DNA of 21,100 bases from Nanoarchaeota archaeon SCGC AAA011-G17 (GCA_000402515.1 AQRL01000023.1:1-21100); one strand, 5' to 3'; shown: positions 7,987 through 16,203, counted from the first letter of the stretch. Program-made: numbers and translations. Notes: a model not told the origin generated them from the sequence alone.

Positions 7987-8022
7987 GTAGTTTTATTACG
8001 TTTATACTAAAAAGGTGCAAGC

Positions 8023-8919
8023 ATGAAAAATTCAATTATTATCTTATCATTATTAATTCTTATGGCTCTTGTTTTTGGCTGTGCTAAACAGATTGACAGA
8101 ACAGATGATATAAACGAGGTCGCAACTAATTCTGATGAAGAATTACCAATAGTGCCGGAAGATGCTGCAGAAGAGACAGATACTCCATCTGATATAATCT
8201 GCCAGAAAATACCACTTACACAACAATTAAGCAAAATAGATATGAATTATTGCTTTGCTGTTGTTAATCATAATCCTGAAATTTGCCGGGAAATTGAAGT
8301 GGATTCGGGCGATGAAGAGGATGAAGCCAATAAAAATATTTGTTTGGCTGTAGCTAGTGAAGATTCTTCCTATTGCGAAAAGATACAGGATCCTTCGCCC
8401 AAGCATGTTTGCTATTATCAGCTTGCTGTGATAAGCGAGAATATCAATATTTGTGATGAGATTGATTATGACCAGAATGAAAGATTACAATGTTATTTCA
8501 CTTTTGTCAGTAATTTATACTGGTGGGATAAGTCTGATGATATTACAACTGAGTACTGCAATAAGTTTCCAGCTGGTCAGCCTGATAGGAATACTTGTTT
8601 GGCATTCAAAGAGAGAGATGTTTCCCTCTGTAATAATAATATAAACTGCTTGACATTCTTTAAACAGGATATGTCTTTTTGTGAAGGCAAAGGTAGTGCA
8701 CTAAAAGACTGCGTAAGAGATAGAGCCATGACTGATAAAGATGTTTCAATTTGCGAAACCCTTACTGGAGAAAAAAGAGATGATTGCATTGGTGATTTTT
8801 GCACACATATAAAGTTAGATACATCTATTTGCGATAAAATCAGTGGTGATATGGAAAGGCAGTCTCGTTATGTAGAGGTTGCGATAAATATTGCAAATAA
8901 TGTAAGGGGTGATGGTTAA
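8023..8919 (+). CDS. Cysteine-repeat lipoprotein
   Basis: A 298-residue exported protein. Residues 1-19 form a hydrophobic signal ending LVFG with C20, a lipobox-like site, so the mature protein is probably lipid-anchored outside the membrane. A short acidic linker (about 30-55) follows. The rest consists of about eight units of roughly 25 residues, each with the pattern C-x3-A-x4-D-x-S-x-C-e-x-I, as in NICLAVASEDSSYCEKI and DCVRDRAMTDKDVSICETL. Some 19 cysteines in all suggest disulfide pairs within or between units. I know similar cysteine-repeat lipoproteins from DPANN genomes but no function for them. AGGTG precedes the ATG by five bases. The gene overlaps the next lipoprotein gene by 8 bases, so they form an operon. 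Confidence 0.8.
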   Translation: MKNSIIILSLLILMALVFGCAKQIDRTDDINEVATNSDEELPIVPEDAAEETDTPSDIICQKIPLTQQLSKIDMNYCFAVVNHNPEICREIEVDSGDEEDEANKNICLAVASEDSSYCEKIQDPSPKHVCYYQLAVISENINICDEIDYDQNERLQCYFTFVSNLYWWDKSDDITTEYCNKFPAGQPDRNTCLAFKERDVSLCNNNINCLTFFKQDMSFCEGKGSALKDCVRDRAMTDKDVSICETLTGEKRDDCIGDFCTHIKLDTSICDKISGDMERQSRYVEVAINIANNVRGDG

Positions 8920-10072
8920 GATAAAAATAATAATAATTTTAATATTAATTTTATTGATTTTTATTATTGGATGTACTAACCAAAAAGAATTGCCAAAAAT
9001 TAATCAAGAGACAGAAGTGCAAGAACCTCAGACAACAATAAAAATGGAAGTTTATAATCCTGAAACAGGAAAGAATGAACTTGTTGATACCATCGAAACA
9101 GAAGTTGTTGAGAGCGCTGCATCCCAGGGAGATGAATTACTAAAAGCAGCGTGTAAAGATTCTATTAAAGACTATCCTGAATGGACAAAATCCAGCACAG
9201 ACATAATTATATGGGAAGATCCGGATAAATCTTTTTATTTCCGTAATTCTCCTGAAGATATGTCAGCAAGATTAAGTTCGCCGGTTCAAACATCTGAAAC
9301 CTTGGCTGACATGGATTTTGTAGGGTTTAATGAGATTAGTTATGTTAAAACTAAGGATAATAAATGGCAGATAGGTTTGTTTAAATTAAATTGGCCAGAT
9401 GCCCCAGATAATTCTATAATTTATGAGAAAACAGAATCTGTATCTTCTATTGACGTGTCTCCAGTAAATAAAAAGGAATTCATTGCATTTTATGTTAAAG
9501 GAAACAAAGCTTTTCTAGAATATCTTGATGTTGCAAATTTAAAAGAAGAGATTTTATTTGAAACATCTGTAGGTAATAATAATCAAAAAGTAACGGTGTC
9601 TCCAAAAGGAACATATGTTTATCTTCTTTATAGCAAAACTTTAAGGCTGTTTGATATTTCCAAAAAATCAAAGATTGAAGAGATCAACTCTGTTTCAAGT
9701 GTAGTTTGGGTGGGAAATTCTCACTTGTTGTATTCTAACTCAGAAGGTACTTATATTTATGATGTAGTAAGTAAGAGCAAGGATAAAATAACCGGAATAA
9801 ATACTGCAGAAGTTTTAGCCTTTAACCCTAAATCTGATGGCGTAATTGCTTACACCTCTAATTCCAAAACAAAAGTTGTGAATTGTCAGAACTGGAGAAT
9901 CTCATTGGGAAGTTATGGAAAAGGAAAAATTGAGACTCTTACTAGTGAGAAAACAGCAATCCTTACCAAAGAAGATTTGTCAAATGGTGGGTATTGGAGA
10001 TTTGAAGGAGACTGGTATGTCAAGCTTTCAGATAAATTTTCTGTATTAGCAACAGTGTGGAGTAATTATTAA
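8912..10072 (+). CDS. Lipoprotein with beta-propeller-like domain
   Basis: A 386-residue exported protein: an isoleucine/leucine-rich signal ending FIIG with C21 as lipobox cysteine, a linker rich in E, T and Q to about residue 65, then an all-beta body. The body shows recurring strand patterns, for example VSPKGTYVYLLYSKTLRLFD, WVGNSHLLYSNSEGTYIYD and FNPKSDGVIAYTSNSKTKV, which look like blades of a TolB/WD40-type propeller. Such domains usually bind proteins or ligands. The ATG at 8912 is preferred over the GTG at 8909 because AGGGGTG sits just upstream. It overlaps the cysteine-repeat lipoprotein gene by 8 bases, so the two surface proteins are coupled and may form a complex. Propeller assignment is from pattern only. 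Confidence 0.8.
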   Translation: MVKIKIIIILILILLIFIIGCTNQKELPKINQETEVQEPQTTIKMEVYNPETGKNELVDTIETEVVESAASQGDELLKAACKDSIKDYPEWTKSSTDIIIWEDPDKSFYFRNSPEDMSARLSSPVQTSETLADMDFVGFNEISYVKTKDNKWQIGLFKLNWPDAPDNSIIYEKTESVSSIDVSPVNKKEFIAFYVKGNKAFLEYLDVANLKEEILFETSVGNNNQKVTVSPKGTYVYLLYSKTLRLFDISKKSKIEEINSVSSVVWVGNSHLLYSNSEGTYIYDVVSKSKDKITGINTAEVLAFNPKSDGVIAYTSNSKTKVVNCQNWRISLGSYGKGKIETLTSEKTAILTKEDLSNGGYWRFEGDWYVKLSDKFSVLATVWSNY

Positions 10073-10085
10073 TGAATAATTATTT

Positions 10086-10106
10086 ATAATATTCTGTTAA
10101 TTTTTT
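10086..10106 (-). other. Second intergenic echo of a KKLTEYY-coding 3' end
   Basis: On the minus strand this encodes KKLTEYY, then K and a stop at 10080-10082. It lies just downstream of the stop of the ATPase gene and is closed by an in-frame TGA a few codons upstream. Leu is TTA here against CTG in the copy at 11442-11462, another synonymous difference. See the related finding. Confidence 0.4.
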
Positions 10107-10129
10107 ATATAGATTTCAGTCCTGTAATT

Positions 10130-11335
10130 TTAAATTTCTTTAGTGATAGAAAAAATTGGTCTAAAACTAATTCTCTTCTCATCCTTGAATAGCTTTTCTG
10201 AAAGTATTAATTTTTTTTCTGGTTTATACTTATTAATAAAACTAAGGAAGGATTTGGTTGATTTTGGATTTATCAAATCTGACTTTACTTCAATTGGGAT
10301 AATTTTGCCCTCTTTTTCTACTACAAAATCCATTTCTGCCTTAGCTTTGCTTCTCCAATACCTTACATCAATGTCTTTTTTTGCTATTTCGGAAGCAACA
10401 AAGTTTTCATAGAGCAATCCTTTATCCTGCCTGTTCTTGATTGTTTCGAGATTCTTTATAACAATATTCCTGAACCCATTATCCAAGAAAAATATTTTTG
10501 GAGCCTTAACAATCTCTGTTCTTTTGTTTTTATAAAATGGCCTGCTTCTAAGGCATATAAAAGTTTTTTCTAATATATTCATGTAGTTTAGCAAGTCTTT
10601 GTGCTTAAAACCAGTTATAGAGGAAAGCTCATTGTAGTTTATTATATTTCCAATTTGTAAAGATAAGGCATTAATTAATCTACTTAATTTATAGTCTTCT
10701 GGAAGGTTTAGAATTTCTTTTATTTCCTTTAAGAAATAGGTGTTATATATATTTTTTAAAACAGTTTCTTTTTCTTCTTTGTCTTCAGTTAATATAACTC
10801 TTGGATATCCTCCGAACACACAGAATTCTTGGAAATGGGGGATAATTCTTTCTATAATTGGCTGGGATAATTTTTTTTTAACATAAATTTTACTATATAG
10901 CTCTGGCTCTTTATAGCTAAGAAACTCTTCAAATGAGAAAGGATACAGATTAAAAATAAAGATTCTCCCTACGAGATATTTTATACTCTGAATTGATAAT
11001 CCACTTACAGAAGAGCCAGATATAATAATTTTGGTCTTGTAATTATCATGAATATATTTCAGGTTTTTTCCACCTTCTCTGACATATTGGAATTCATCAA
11101 TAAAAAGATAATCATATTTTTTAATATAAAGTTCAATAAATGACTTAATATCTTCGCTAAATAGCTCCAATGTTTCCCTGTCTTCAAAATCCAAAAAAAC
11201 AGCATTTTTCAAGTCTTTGAAAATGTTTTTCAGCATTGTTGTCTTTCCACTTTGCCTTGGTCCAACTACAGCAATTATTTCACTTTTGTCTAGATATTTC
11301 CGTATTTTATCTTCCAAAAATCTATGAATGTACAT
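10130..11335 (-). CDS. AAA ATPase with DUF4143 / PD-(D/E)XK-like C-terminus
   Basis: A 401-residue protein of the archaeal ATPase plus DUF4143 type. Walker A is GPRQSGKTT at 25-33, Walker B is YLFIDEF at 76-82, and the sensor-like IIISGSS is at 103-109; YPFSFEEFL at 131-139 is characteristic of the family. Residues 220-265 look like a winged-helix segment. The C-terminal part has E310 (LLYENF), D336 (AEMDFVV) and E349-x-K351 (PIEVKS), the arrangement of a PD-(D/E)XK nuclease-like fold. Members are abundant in archaea, often in variable loci, and their function is poorly defined. A TATA-like box at 11381-11390 would give a leader of about 25 bases, with a weak AGGGA before the ATG. It stands alone between gene blocks. 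Confidence 0.88.
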   Translation of the reverse strand: MYIHRFLEDKIRKYLDKSEIIAVVGPRQSGKTTMLKNIFKDLKNAVFLDFEDRETLELFSEDIKSFIELYIKKYDYLFIDEFQYVREGGKNLKYIHDNYKTKIIISGSSVSGLSIQSIKYLVGRIFIFNLYPFSFEEFLSYKEPELYSKIYVKKKLSQPIIERIIPHFQEFCVFGGYPRVILTEDKEEKETVLKNIYNTYFLKEIKEILNLPEDYKLSRLINALSLQIGNIINYNELSSITGFKHKDLLNYMNILEKTFICLRSRPFYKNKRTEIVKAPKIFFLDNGFRNIVIKNLETIKNRQDKGLLYENFVASEIAKKDIDVRYWRSKAKAEMDFVVEKEGKIIPIEVKSDLINPKSTKSFLSFINKYKPEKKLILSEKLFKDEKRISFRPIFSITKEI

Positions 11336-11380
11336 TTTATCCCTGCTAAAATTTATATTTTAATAATATTAGTAGATATA

Positions 11381-11390
11381 TATTTATAAA
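11381..11390 (-). promoter_or_regulatory. Probable promoter of the ATPase gene
   Basis: On the minus strand this reads TTTATAAATA, preceded by a purine-rich CGAAAGC that fits an archaeal BRE. A start near 11360 would give a 25-base leader containing AGGGA shortly before the ATG at 11335. A second AT-rich box at about 11352-11359 is an alternative. Confidence 0.45.
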
Positions 11391-11435
11391 GCTTTCGGTT
11401 GACTCAAGACAACATTAAAGCATGTACAGTAGGAT

Positions 11436-14129
11436 TTAATCATAATATTCTGTCAGTTTTTTTATTGCTCTGACTGCCTGCTCGGGGTAATCAAAGCACG
11501 GAATCTTGTTTGTTTCTAAGTTTCTCTTCAGAATTTGCGTGAATTCCCCGCCTGTTGAAACAACTATAATTGGTTTCTTCTGCATGTCATTGAATTCTGT
11601 TATTATTTCTACTATTGATGTTGTTAATAAGGGAGTCTGATACAAAACCAGCAATAAGATAATATCTATGTTCTTGTCTTTTATACAGGCATCCAAAGCA
11701 TGCTTATATCTATGTGTTGTTGTATCTCCGAGAAGATCCATTGGATTTGAGATTATTACTCTTTCGGGCATTATTTTTTTCAGGTAATCTTTGCTTTCTC
11801 TTGATAAGACAGCAGGAGTTAAATTATTTAGATTTAATGCATCTGATGAGATTACACCATAGCCACCACCATTTGTTATTATCTGGACTCTGTCCCCTTT
11901 TGGCTTTTGGCAGACTTCAAGAACTCTAGCATAATTAAACATGTCTTCCAAGGATTCTGCAAGGATAATTCCTGCCTGCTTGAAGGCTCCTCTGTAAACT
12001 TCTGCATCTCCTGCTAAAGAGCCTGTATGAGATAGAGTTGCCTGAGAGCCTTGTTTTGTAATTCCTCCCTTTATTGCTATAATCGGCTTTTTTATTTTCT
12101 TTGCTATTTCCAAGAATCTTTTTCCATTTTTTATTCCTTCAATATATAAGCAGATTACTTTTGTTGTCGGATCCTCTGCAAGATATTCTAATAAATCTGA
12201 TTCATCTATTACTGTTCCGTTGCCATAGCTTATGAATTTTGATAAGCCATAACCACGTTCGGTCATTACATCAATTAAAGTACATCCAACTATTCCTGAC
12301 TGGGAAATAAAAGAGATAGAGCCCTGCTTTGGGCGTTTCATTTTGTATCTTGGAAGGAATAATGTGTCAATGCCAGAGTAAGTATCTAGAATTCCTAAAC
12401 AATTAGATGTTAATATTTGCCCAGCAAGAAAATTATGGGTATCTTCAACCTCAAAATCATAGAGATCTATTGGTTTATCTATTTTTTCAATATTTTTTAT
12501 CTTTCTAAAGAAGAGATTTTCTTTTATTCTACTTTTGAAATTAAATCTATTACGTATAATCTCTTTAGCCTTTGCATCTTTATGATTATTAAGAAATTTA
12601 AATCCTTGTTGGTATAAAGCATTAATTATTTGTTTTGAGTCAGATCTTAATTCATATAAATTTTGAGCTTTACACTTTTTTCCTAAAATTTCCATCTCTG
12701 TTCTTATTTTTTTTGTTATATAAAAAGGACCAATTCCTAGAATAGAAAGTAAAATAGATGCTTGATTAATTAACTTTTTAGAAATTGAATCAAGGTATAC
12801 CGATGCTTTATGATTATTTGGAGATTTATAAATCCCTCCGTCTCCACTATACAATCCTGATAGAAATGCTGCTATTTTGTCTTTTTCTGTAGAAAATATA
12901 AACTCAGGAGCACATTTATTTTTGGCACCACTTTTTATCTTAAAAATATGCTTAAAAATTAGATTTCCCAGATGCCCCCCAAACTTTATTTTTTCTCCAT
13001 TTGCTTTTTCTATTAAATTTGAGCCAAAAAGTTTGTTAATATATTCTCTAAGTTTTATTTCTACTTCTTTATCTTTAGTATATGCTATTACAACATGCCC
13101 TGTTTGATAATTTCCATCAGCAACAAAATAGCCCAATAATTCACATAATTCTCTGGATATTGGTAATATTACAGGTAATCCAATTCTGTAAGGATACTTG
13201 CTAAGTCTTGAGTTTGTTAAATCTTCTTTACTAAACTTTTTTGCTTCTTCTAGAGAGTATGTCTTATGATTGAATAGAATTTTTATTTCTTTTCTTTCAT
13301 TTTTTGGGAGTAGTTTTATTTTTTTTAATAAATTAATTTCTGTTATGTAGTTTTCTGATGTTGGTATTTTATTGATTATAGGTATTTGATCTCCGATTTT
13401 TAGTTCTTTTAAAGGTAATTTGATTAATTTTTGGTTTTTTTGTATAAAAAATGGGTGGTCTTTTGAAGCTATTATTTCTTTTCCATTCTCTAATATAATC
13501 TTATAAGCATCATGACAGTTAATTCTTTTCATCAGTTTTATTATTTTTTTAAAACAAGTATCTTCCCCATCAAAAGAAGCTATTTTTAATTCTTTATCTA
13601 TACAATTTGTAGGTAATATATATGTTCCTGAAATATTAATCACTTTATCTTTATGTTTGTTTATATAATATTCAATTAATTGTCCCATCTCTTTGTATTT
13701 TGTATGATTGTTATTTGTTATCGTTATGGGGGTATCATATGATAAGCAATTTGGTCCGATTGCGTTTATTTTGTATTTTATCAGTGTTTTTTCCAGTTCT
13801 CTTTCTAATCGTTCATTTCCAACTTCTTTAAAACCTGCTGAGATTATTATCAGATTTTTAATCTTCTTTTTTGCACAGTCCTTTACTGCCTTTATTACAA
13901 ACTGTGCAGGGATTGCAATTATTGCTAAGTCTATCTTGTCTTCTAATTCCAGAATTGATTTGTAGGCGTGATAGCTTAGGATAGAGCCTCCCTCTAAATT
14001 GACTATAGAGATATTTCCTGGAAAGTTTGTGTCTATGAAATTCCTGAAGATTACATGCCCTACTTTATTCGGATTTCTTGATACCCCTATTATGGCTATA
14101 TTCTTCGCATTGAAAAATTCTGATAACAT
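11436..14129 (-). CDS. ADP-forming acyl-CoA (acetyl-CoA) synthetase alpha subunit, intein-containing
   Basis: The alpha subunit carries the CoA-binding and phosphohistidine domains of the synthetase that converts acyl-CoA + ADP + Pi to acid + CoA + ATP. The 897-residue precursor contains a 449-residue intein (residues 128-576); the spliced protein would be 448 residues, normal for this subunit. The N-terminal Rossmann domain begins FFNAKNIAIIGVSRNP. The exteins join as AIGPN + CLGILDTYSG. The second domain starts SISFISQSGIVG and contains LSHTGSLAGD, where H701 (H252 after splicing) matches the histidine phosphorylated during catalysis. GGGYGVI and SNPMDLLG follow. The ATG at 14129 has a TATA box 26 bases upstream, so the mRNA looks leaderless. 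The beta subunit is encoded separately on the other strand at 16308. Confidence 0.93.
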   Translation of the reverse strand: MLSEFFNAKNIAIIGVSRNPNKVGHVIFRNFIDTNFPGNISIVNLEGGSILSYHAYKSILELEDKIDLAIIAIPAQFVIKAVKDCAKKKIKNLIIISAGFKEVGNERLERELEKTLIKYKINAIGPNCLSYDTPITITNNNHTKYKEMGQLIEYYINKHKDKVINISGTYILPTNCIDKELKIASFDGEDTCFKKIIKLMKRINCHDAYKIILENGKEIIASKDHPFFIQKNQKLIKLPLKELKIGDQIPIINKIPTSENYITEINLLKKIKLLPKNERKEIKILFNHKTYSLEEAKKFSKEDLTNSRLSKYPYRIGLPVILPISRELCELLGYFVADGNYQTGHVVIAYTKDKEVEIKLREYINKLFGSNLIEKANGEKIKFGGHLGNLIFKHIFKIKSGAKNKCAPEFIFSTEKDKIAAFLSGLYSGDGGIYKSPNNHKASVYLDSISKKLINQASILLSILGIGPFYITKKIRTEMEILGKKCKAQNLYELRSDSKQIINALYQQGFKFLNNHKDAKAKEIIRNRFNFKSRIKENLFFRKIKNIEKIDKPIDLYDFEVEDTHNFLAGQILTSNCLGILDTYSGIDTLFLPRYKMKRPKQGSISFISQSGIVGCTLIDVMTERGYGLSKFISYGNGTVIDESDLLEYLAEDPTTKVICLYIEGIKNGKRFLEIAKKIKKPIIAIKGGITKQGSQATLSHTGSLAGDAEVYRGAFKQAGIILAESLEDMFNYARVLEVCQKPKGDRVQIITNGGGYGVISSDALNLNNLTPAVLSRESKDYLKKIMPERVIISNPMDLLGDTTTHRYKHALDACIKDKNIDIILLLVLYQTPLLTTSIVEIITEFNDMQKKPIIVVSTGGEFTQILKRNLETNKIPCFDYPEQAVRAIKKLTEYYD
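12402..13748 (-). mobile_element. Intein with LAGLIDADG homing endonuclease, inserted in acyl-CoA synthetase alpha
   Basis: A 449-residue in-frame intein running from C128 (CLSYDTPITI, block A) to N576, with C577 as the first C-extein residue. Block B is ASKDHPFF with H225. The two LAGLIDADG motifs of a DOD endonuclease are LLGYFVADGN (331-340, 13110-13139, acidic residue D338) and FLSGLYSGDGG (422-432, 12834-12866, acidic residue D430). Both acidic residues are present, so endonuclease activity is plausible. Block F is DLYDFEVEDTHNFLAG (555-570, H565). Block G is ILTSN, followed by C; the penultimate residue is Ser rather than the usual His. The host site is the conserved GPN/CLG loop. Removing the intein restores an uninterrupted family sequence, which fixes both boundaries to the residue. 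Confidence 0.95.
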
Positions 14130-14149
14130 TATGGCAGTAAAGATAAGCT

Positions 14150-14159
14150 TTTATATAAA
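14150..14159 (-). promoter_or_regulatory. TATA box of the acyl-CoA synthetase alpha gene
   Basis: TTTATATAAA centred 26 bases before the ATG at 14129; predicts a leaderless transcript. It lies back to back with the TATA box of the divergent secreted-protein gene. Confidence 0.65.
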
Positions 14160-14173
14160 ATTATGGGAAATGC

Positions 14174-14180
14174 TTAAATA
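14174..14180 (+). promoter_or_regulatory. TATA box of the cysteine-rich secreted protein gene
   Basis: TTAAATA preceded by the BRE-like GGAAATGC and centred 41 bases before the ATG at 14218. Transcription should start near 14203, giving a leader of about 15 bases that contains GAGGTG (14208-14213). Confidence 0.6.
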
Positions 14181-14217
14181 GAAGTTTACCATTGTCTAAT
14201 AAATAAAGAGGTGTATG

Positions 14218-16203
14218 ATGAAGAAAATAGCTGTATTTATTATTCTTTTACTTATTTTTATCCCCATTGCTTCTGCTGATCCCTTTACTGACTGGTTTAG
14301 GGGATTATTTGGAATTACCGGGAAGGTTACTTCTGAAAGGCCAATAATACTGCACAGGACTGTGAGGGACTGCACAACTGGAAATGCTATTGGTGCTGAG
14401 CAGATAATTGATTTAAGAACCTTCAGAGATGGAACATATACTAGTTATACTTGTGCTTCTCGTTATAGACAGCAGTGTATAGAGGATGGTAGTTTTGATA
14501 ATTATTATGATGAAAAATGTGAGTATGAAACTGTTTCAACTCCTCCACCATCATTAGCAGCTTCTCCTTATTGTGGAGATAATCTATGTAATGGGGTTGA
14601 AAGCTGCTCAACTTGCTCTAGTGACTGTGGAGCTTGTGCTGTTATAACTCCGACATGCACTTCTTTATGTAATACATGCTCTGGATTTTCTGATGTTTGT
14701 GACACAATAGGAGAACAAGGCTGTACAAGAACAGATTGTTCAACTTATATACAGTCATGCACAAGAAGTACTGATGGTGTTGTTTGTTCTGGCGGAAAAT
14801 GCCAAAATGGGCAGTGTATACTTGCTCAACAACCAACAACAGGTGTAACTACAGATTCAGGAAAAATATGTACTGATTCTGATAATGGAAAGAATTATTA
14901 TGTTGGAGGAAATGCAACTAATCATACGGCTCTATTTGCACTAAGATCAATTCCAGATATACCTCTTTTTGGTGGAGATATGCTTTTTGATACATGTCAC
15001 TCGAATACAGAACTTTTAGAAATGTATTGTTTAGGCAATAGTGTTTTTGATGAAATTTATAATTGTCCAAATGGTTGTAAATATGATGCCTGTGTTCCTT
15101 TCGACTCATGTACTGATTCTGACGGTGGTAAGTACTTTACTCAAAAAGGAAAGGTTACTGATAAAGGAGTATTAGTGGAGGATAGATGTTTTTCTAGTAC
15201 AACAGTTTTAGAAATGTATTGTTTAGGCAATAGTGTTTCTAGCGTGAGTTTTGATTGTAGTACAAATTTTGGTTATGAATGTAAAGATGGTGCTTGTACT
15301 AAAGAACAAACTACTGCTACTATTACTAATGATGGTGTTTGTGGAACTACTTTAAATAATTGCACAATAGGTATTTTTTTAGATATTCCCGATAATAGTA
15401 CTGATTATTTATGGAATTGTACAGGACAGAATGGTGGAATAACAAGAAGTTGTAATTCACAAATAATTTCTAATAATCAAATATGTGGCACTTCCCTTAA
15501 TGGAGTATGTCCTGTAACATGTTCTGCTGGTTCAGATGCAGACTGCTGTAAAAATAGTGGGAAATTTTGGTTAAAGACTTCATTTGGATATGGGTGTTAT
15601 GCTAGTAATTATAATCCTGGCTGTTATGGTAATGAAGCTTGTGGCATCCAGACAGATGGATGCTGTCCGAATTGGTGCGCAGCGGGTTCAGATGCAGATT
15701 GCTGTATTAATTCAGGGAAAAATTGGGTAAAAAATAGTTTAGGATATTATAATTGTGTTGATAAGGTAACTCAACAAACTACCACAACTCAACAGATTTC
15801 TACTGTTCAAGTAGCACCAAAACTAAATACTGCAAAAGCTGAAAATAATGTTGTTCAGGATAAAAAAGTAGCATCTTCTCCAGAACTTGCAGGTGCACGT
15901 GCGGGGTTTGGGGATGTTTTAGGATCATTAGTTCCAAACGCTGAATGGAAATATTCGTCGAATCCTAGAGATTGGGTATTTTATAACATTGGATACCCCT
16001 CATTTTCATGGTCCGCCTTTTCGGGAGGATCTCCAGCAACACCTAATGAACCTTACACAAGTGTTGGACAAAAAGACCCCAGTGCTGTGGGGAAGGAGAC
16101 AGGCGATCAGGACTGTGTGTGGTGGTGTACCGTTGGGGGTATAAAATACAACAAGGCAAAATGTGAGACATGTCCGAAGAAACCTCACGATGGAAACTGG
16201 TAA
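14218..16203 (+). CDS. Large cysteine-rich secreted/surface protein with internal duplications
   Basis: A 661-residue exported protein. A signal peptide of about 20 residues ends SA before DPFTDWFRGLFGITGKV, an N-terminal segment I associate with DPANN secreted proteins. CGDNLCNGVESC near residue 119 belongs to the CGDGICNGGE-type cysteine motifs. Two tandem copies of a C-T-D-S-D-x-G-K unit follow (about 218-297 and 298-360), then two copies of a CG...AGSDADCC unit (about 423-469 and 475-513). A T/Q-rich linker and an unrelated Trp- and Cys-containing tail close the protein. Several N-x-T/S sequons (NATNHT, DNST) allow glycosylation. There is no C-terminal membrane anchor. ATG 14218 is preferred over ATG 14215 because GAGGTG ends four bases before it but only one base before the other. 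Function unknown; cell-surface contact is a guess. Confidence 0.85.
   Translation: MKKIAVFIILLLIFIPIASADPFTDWFRGLFGITGKVTSERPIILHRTVRDCTTGNAIGAEQIIDLRTFRDGTYTSYTCASRYRQQCIEDGSFDNYYDEKCEYETVSTPPPSLAASPYCGDNLCNGVESCSTCSSDCGACAVITPTCTSLCNTCSGFSDVCDTIGEQGCTRTDCSTYIQSCTRSTDGVVCSGGKCQNGQCILAQQPTTGVTTDSGKICTDSDNGKNYYVGGNATNHTALFALRSIPDIPLFGGDMLFDTCHSNTELLEMYCLGNSVFDEIYNCPNGCKYDACVPFDSCTDSDGGKYFTQKGKVTDKGVLVEDRCFSSTTVLEMYCLGNSVSSVSFDCSTNFGYECKDGACTKEQTTATITNDGVCGTTLNNCTIGIFLDIPDNSTDYLWNCTGQNGGITRSCNSQIISNNQICGTSLNGVCPVTCSAGSDADCCKNSGKFWLKTSFGYGCYASNYNPGCYGNEACGIQTDGCCPNWCAAGSDADCCINSGKNWVKNSLGYYNCVDKVTQQTTTTQQISTVQVAPKLNTAKAENNVVQDKKVASSPELAGARAGFGDVLGSLVPNAEWKYSSNPRDWVFYNIGYPSFSWSAFSGGSPATPNEPYTSVGQKDPSAVGKETGDQDCVWWCTVGGIKYNKAKCETCPKKPHDGNW
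14869..15297 (+). repeat. Tandem coding duplication, C-T-D-S-D units
   Basis: Two adjacent units (14869-15108 and 15109-15297) both open TGTACTGATTCTGA and both contain a stretch encoding VLEMYCLGNSV or its near copy. A 33-base block is identical in the two units, at 15014-15046 and 15206-15238, including every synonymous position. That argues for a recent duplication or gene conversion inside the gene. Confidence 0.8.
15484..15756 (+). repeat. Second coding duplication, CG...AGSDADCC units
   Basis: Units at 15484-15624 and 15640-15756 share the protein pattern C-G-x6-C/V-C-P-x2-C-x-A-G-S-D-A-D-C-C-x-N-S-G-K-x-W-x-K. The DNA is closely similar around GGTTCAGATGCAGA but not identical over long stretches, so this pair looks older than the duplication upstream. 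Confidence 0.7.

Larger units (their letters stand above)
7674..8022. other. Gene-free stretch between the 109-residue gene and the lipoprotein operon
   Basis: This 349-base stretch holds, in order: the minus-strand TATA box (7697-7704), the KKLTEYY echo (7758-7781), a TATA-like TTTATAAAT at 7831-7839, a GC-rich patch at 7854-7875 that stands out from its AT-rich surroundings, the hairpin element between direct repeats (7871-7972), and the TATA box of the lipoprotein operon. A 62-codon minus-strand frame across 7791-7979 has no ribosome binding site and overlaps the inverted repeats; I do not call it. Confidence 0.55.

Noticed and set aside
14869-15756. Repeats in the secreted protein gene as a CRISPR array
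   Set aside because: The repeats are in frame, few, of unequal spacing and encode homologous protein units; there are no unique spacers of regular length.
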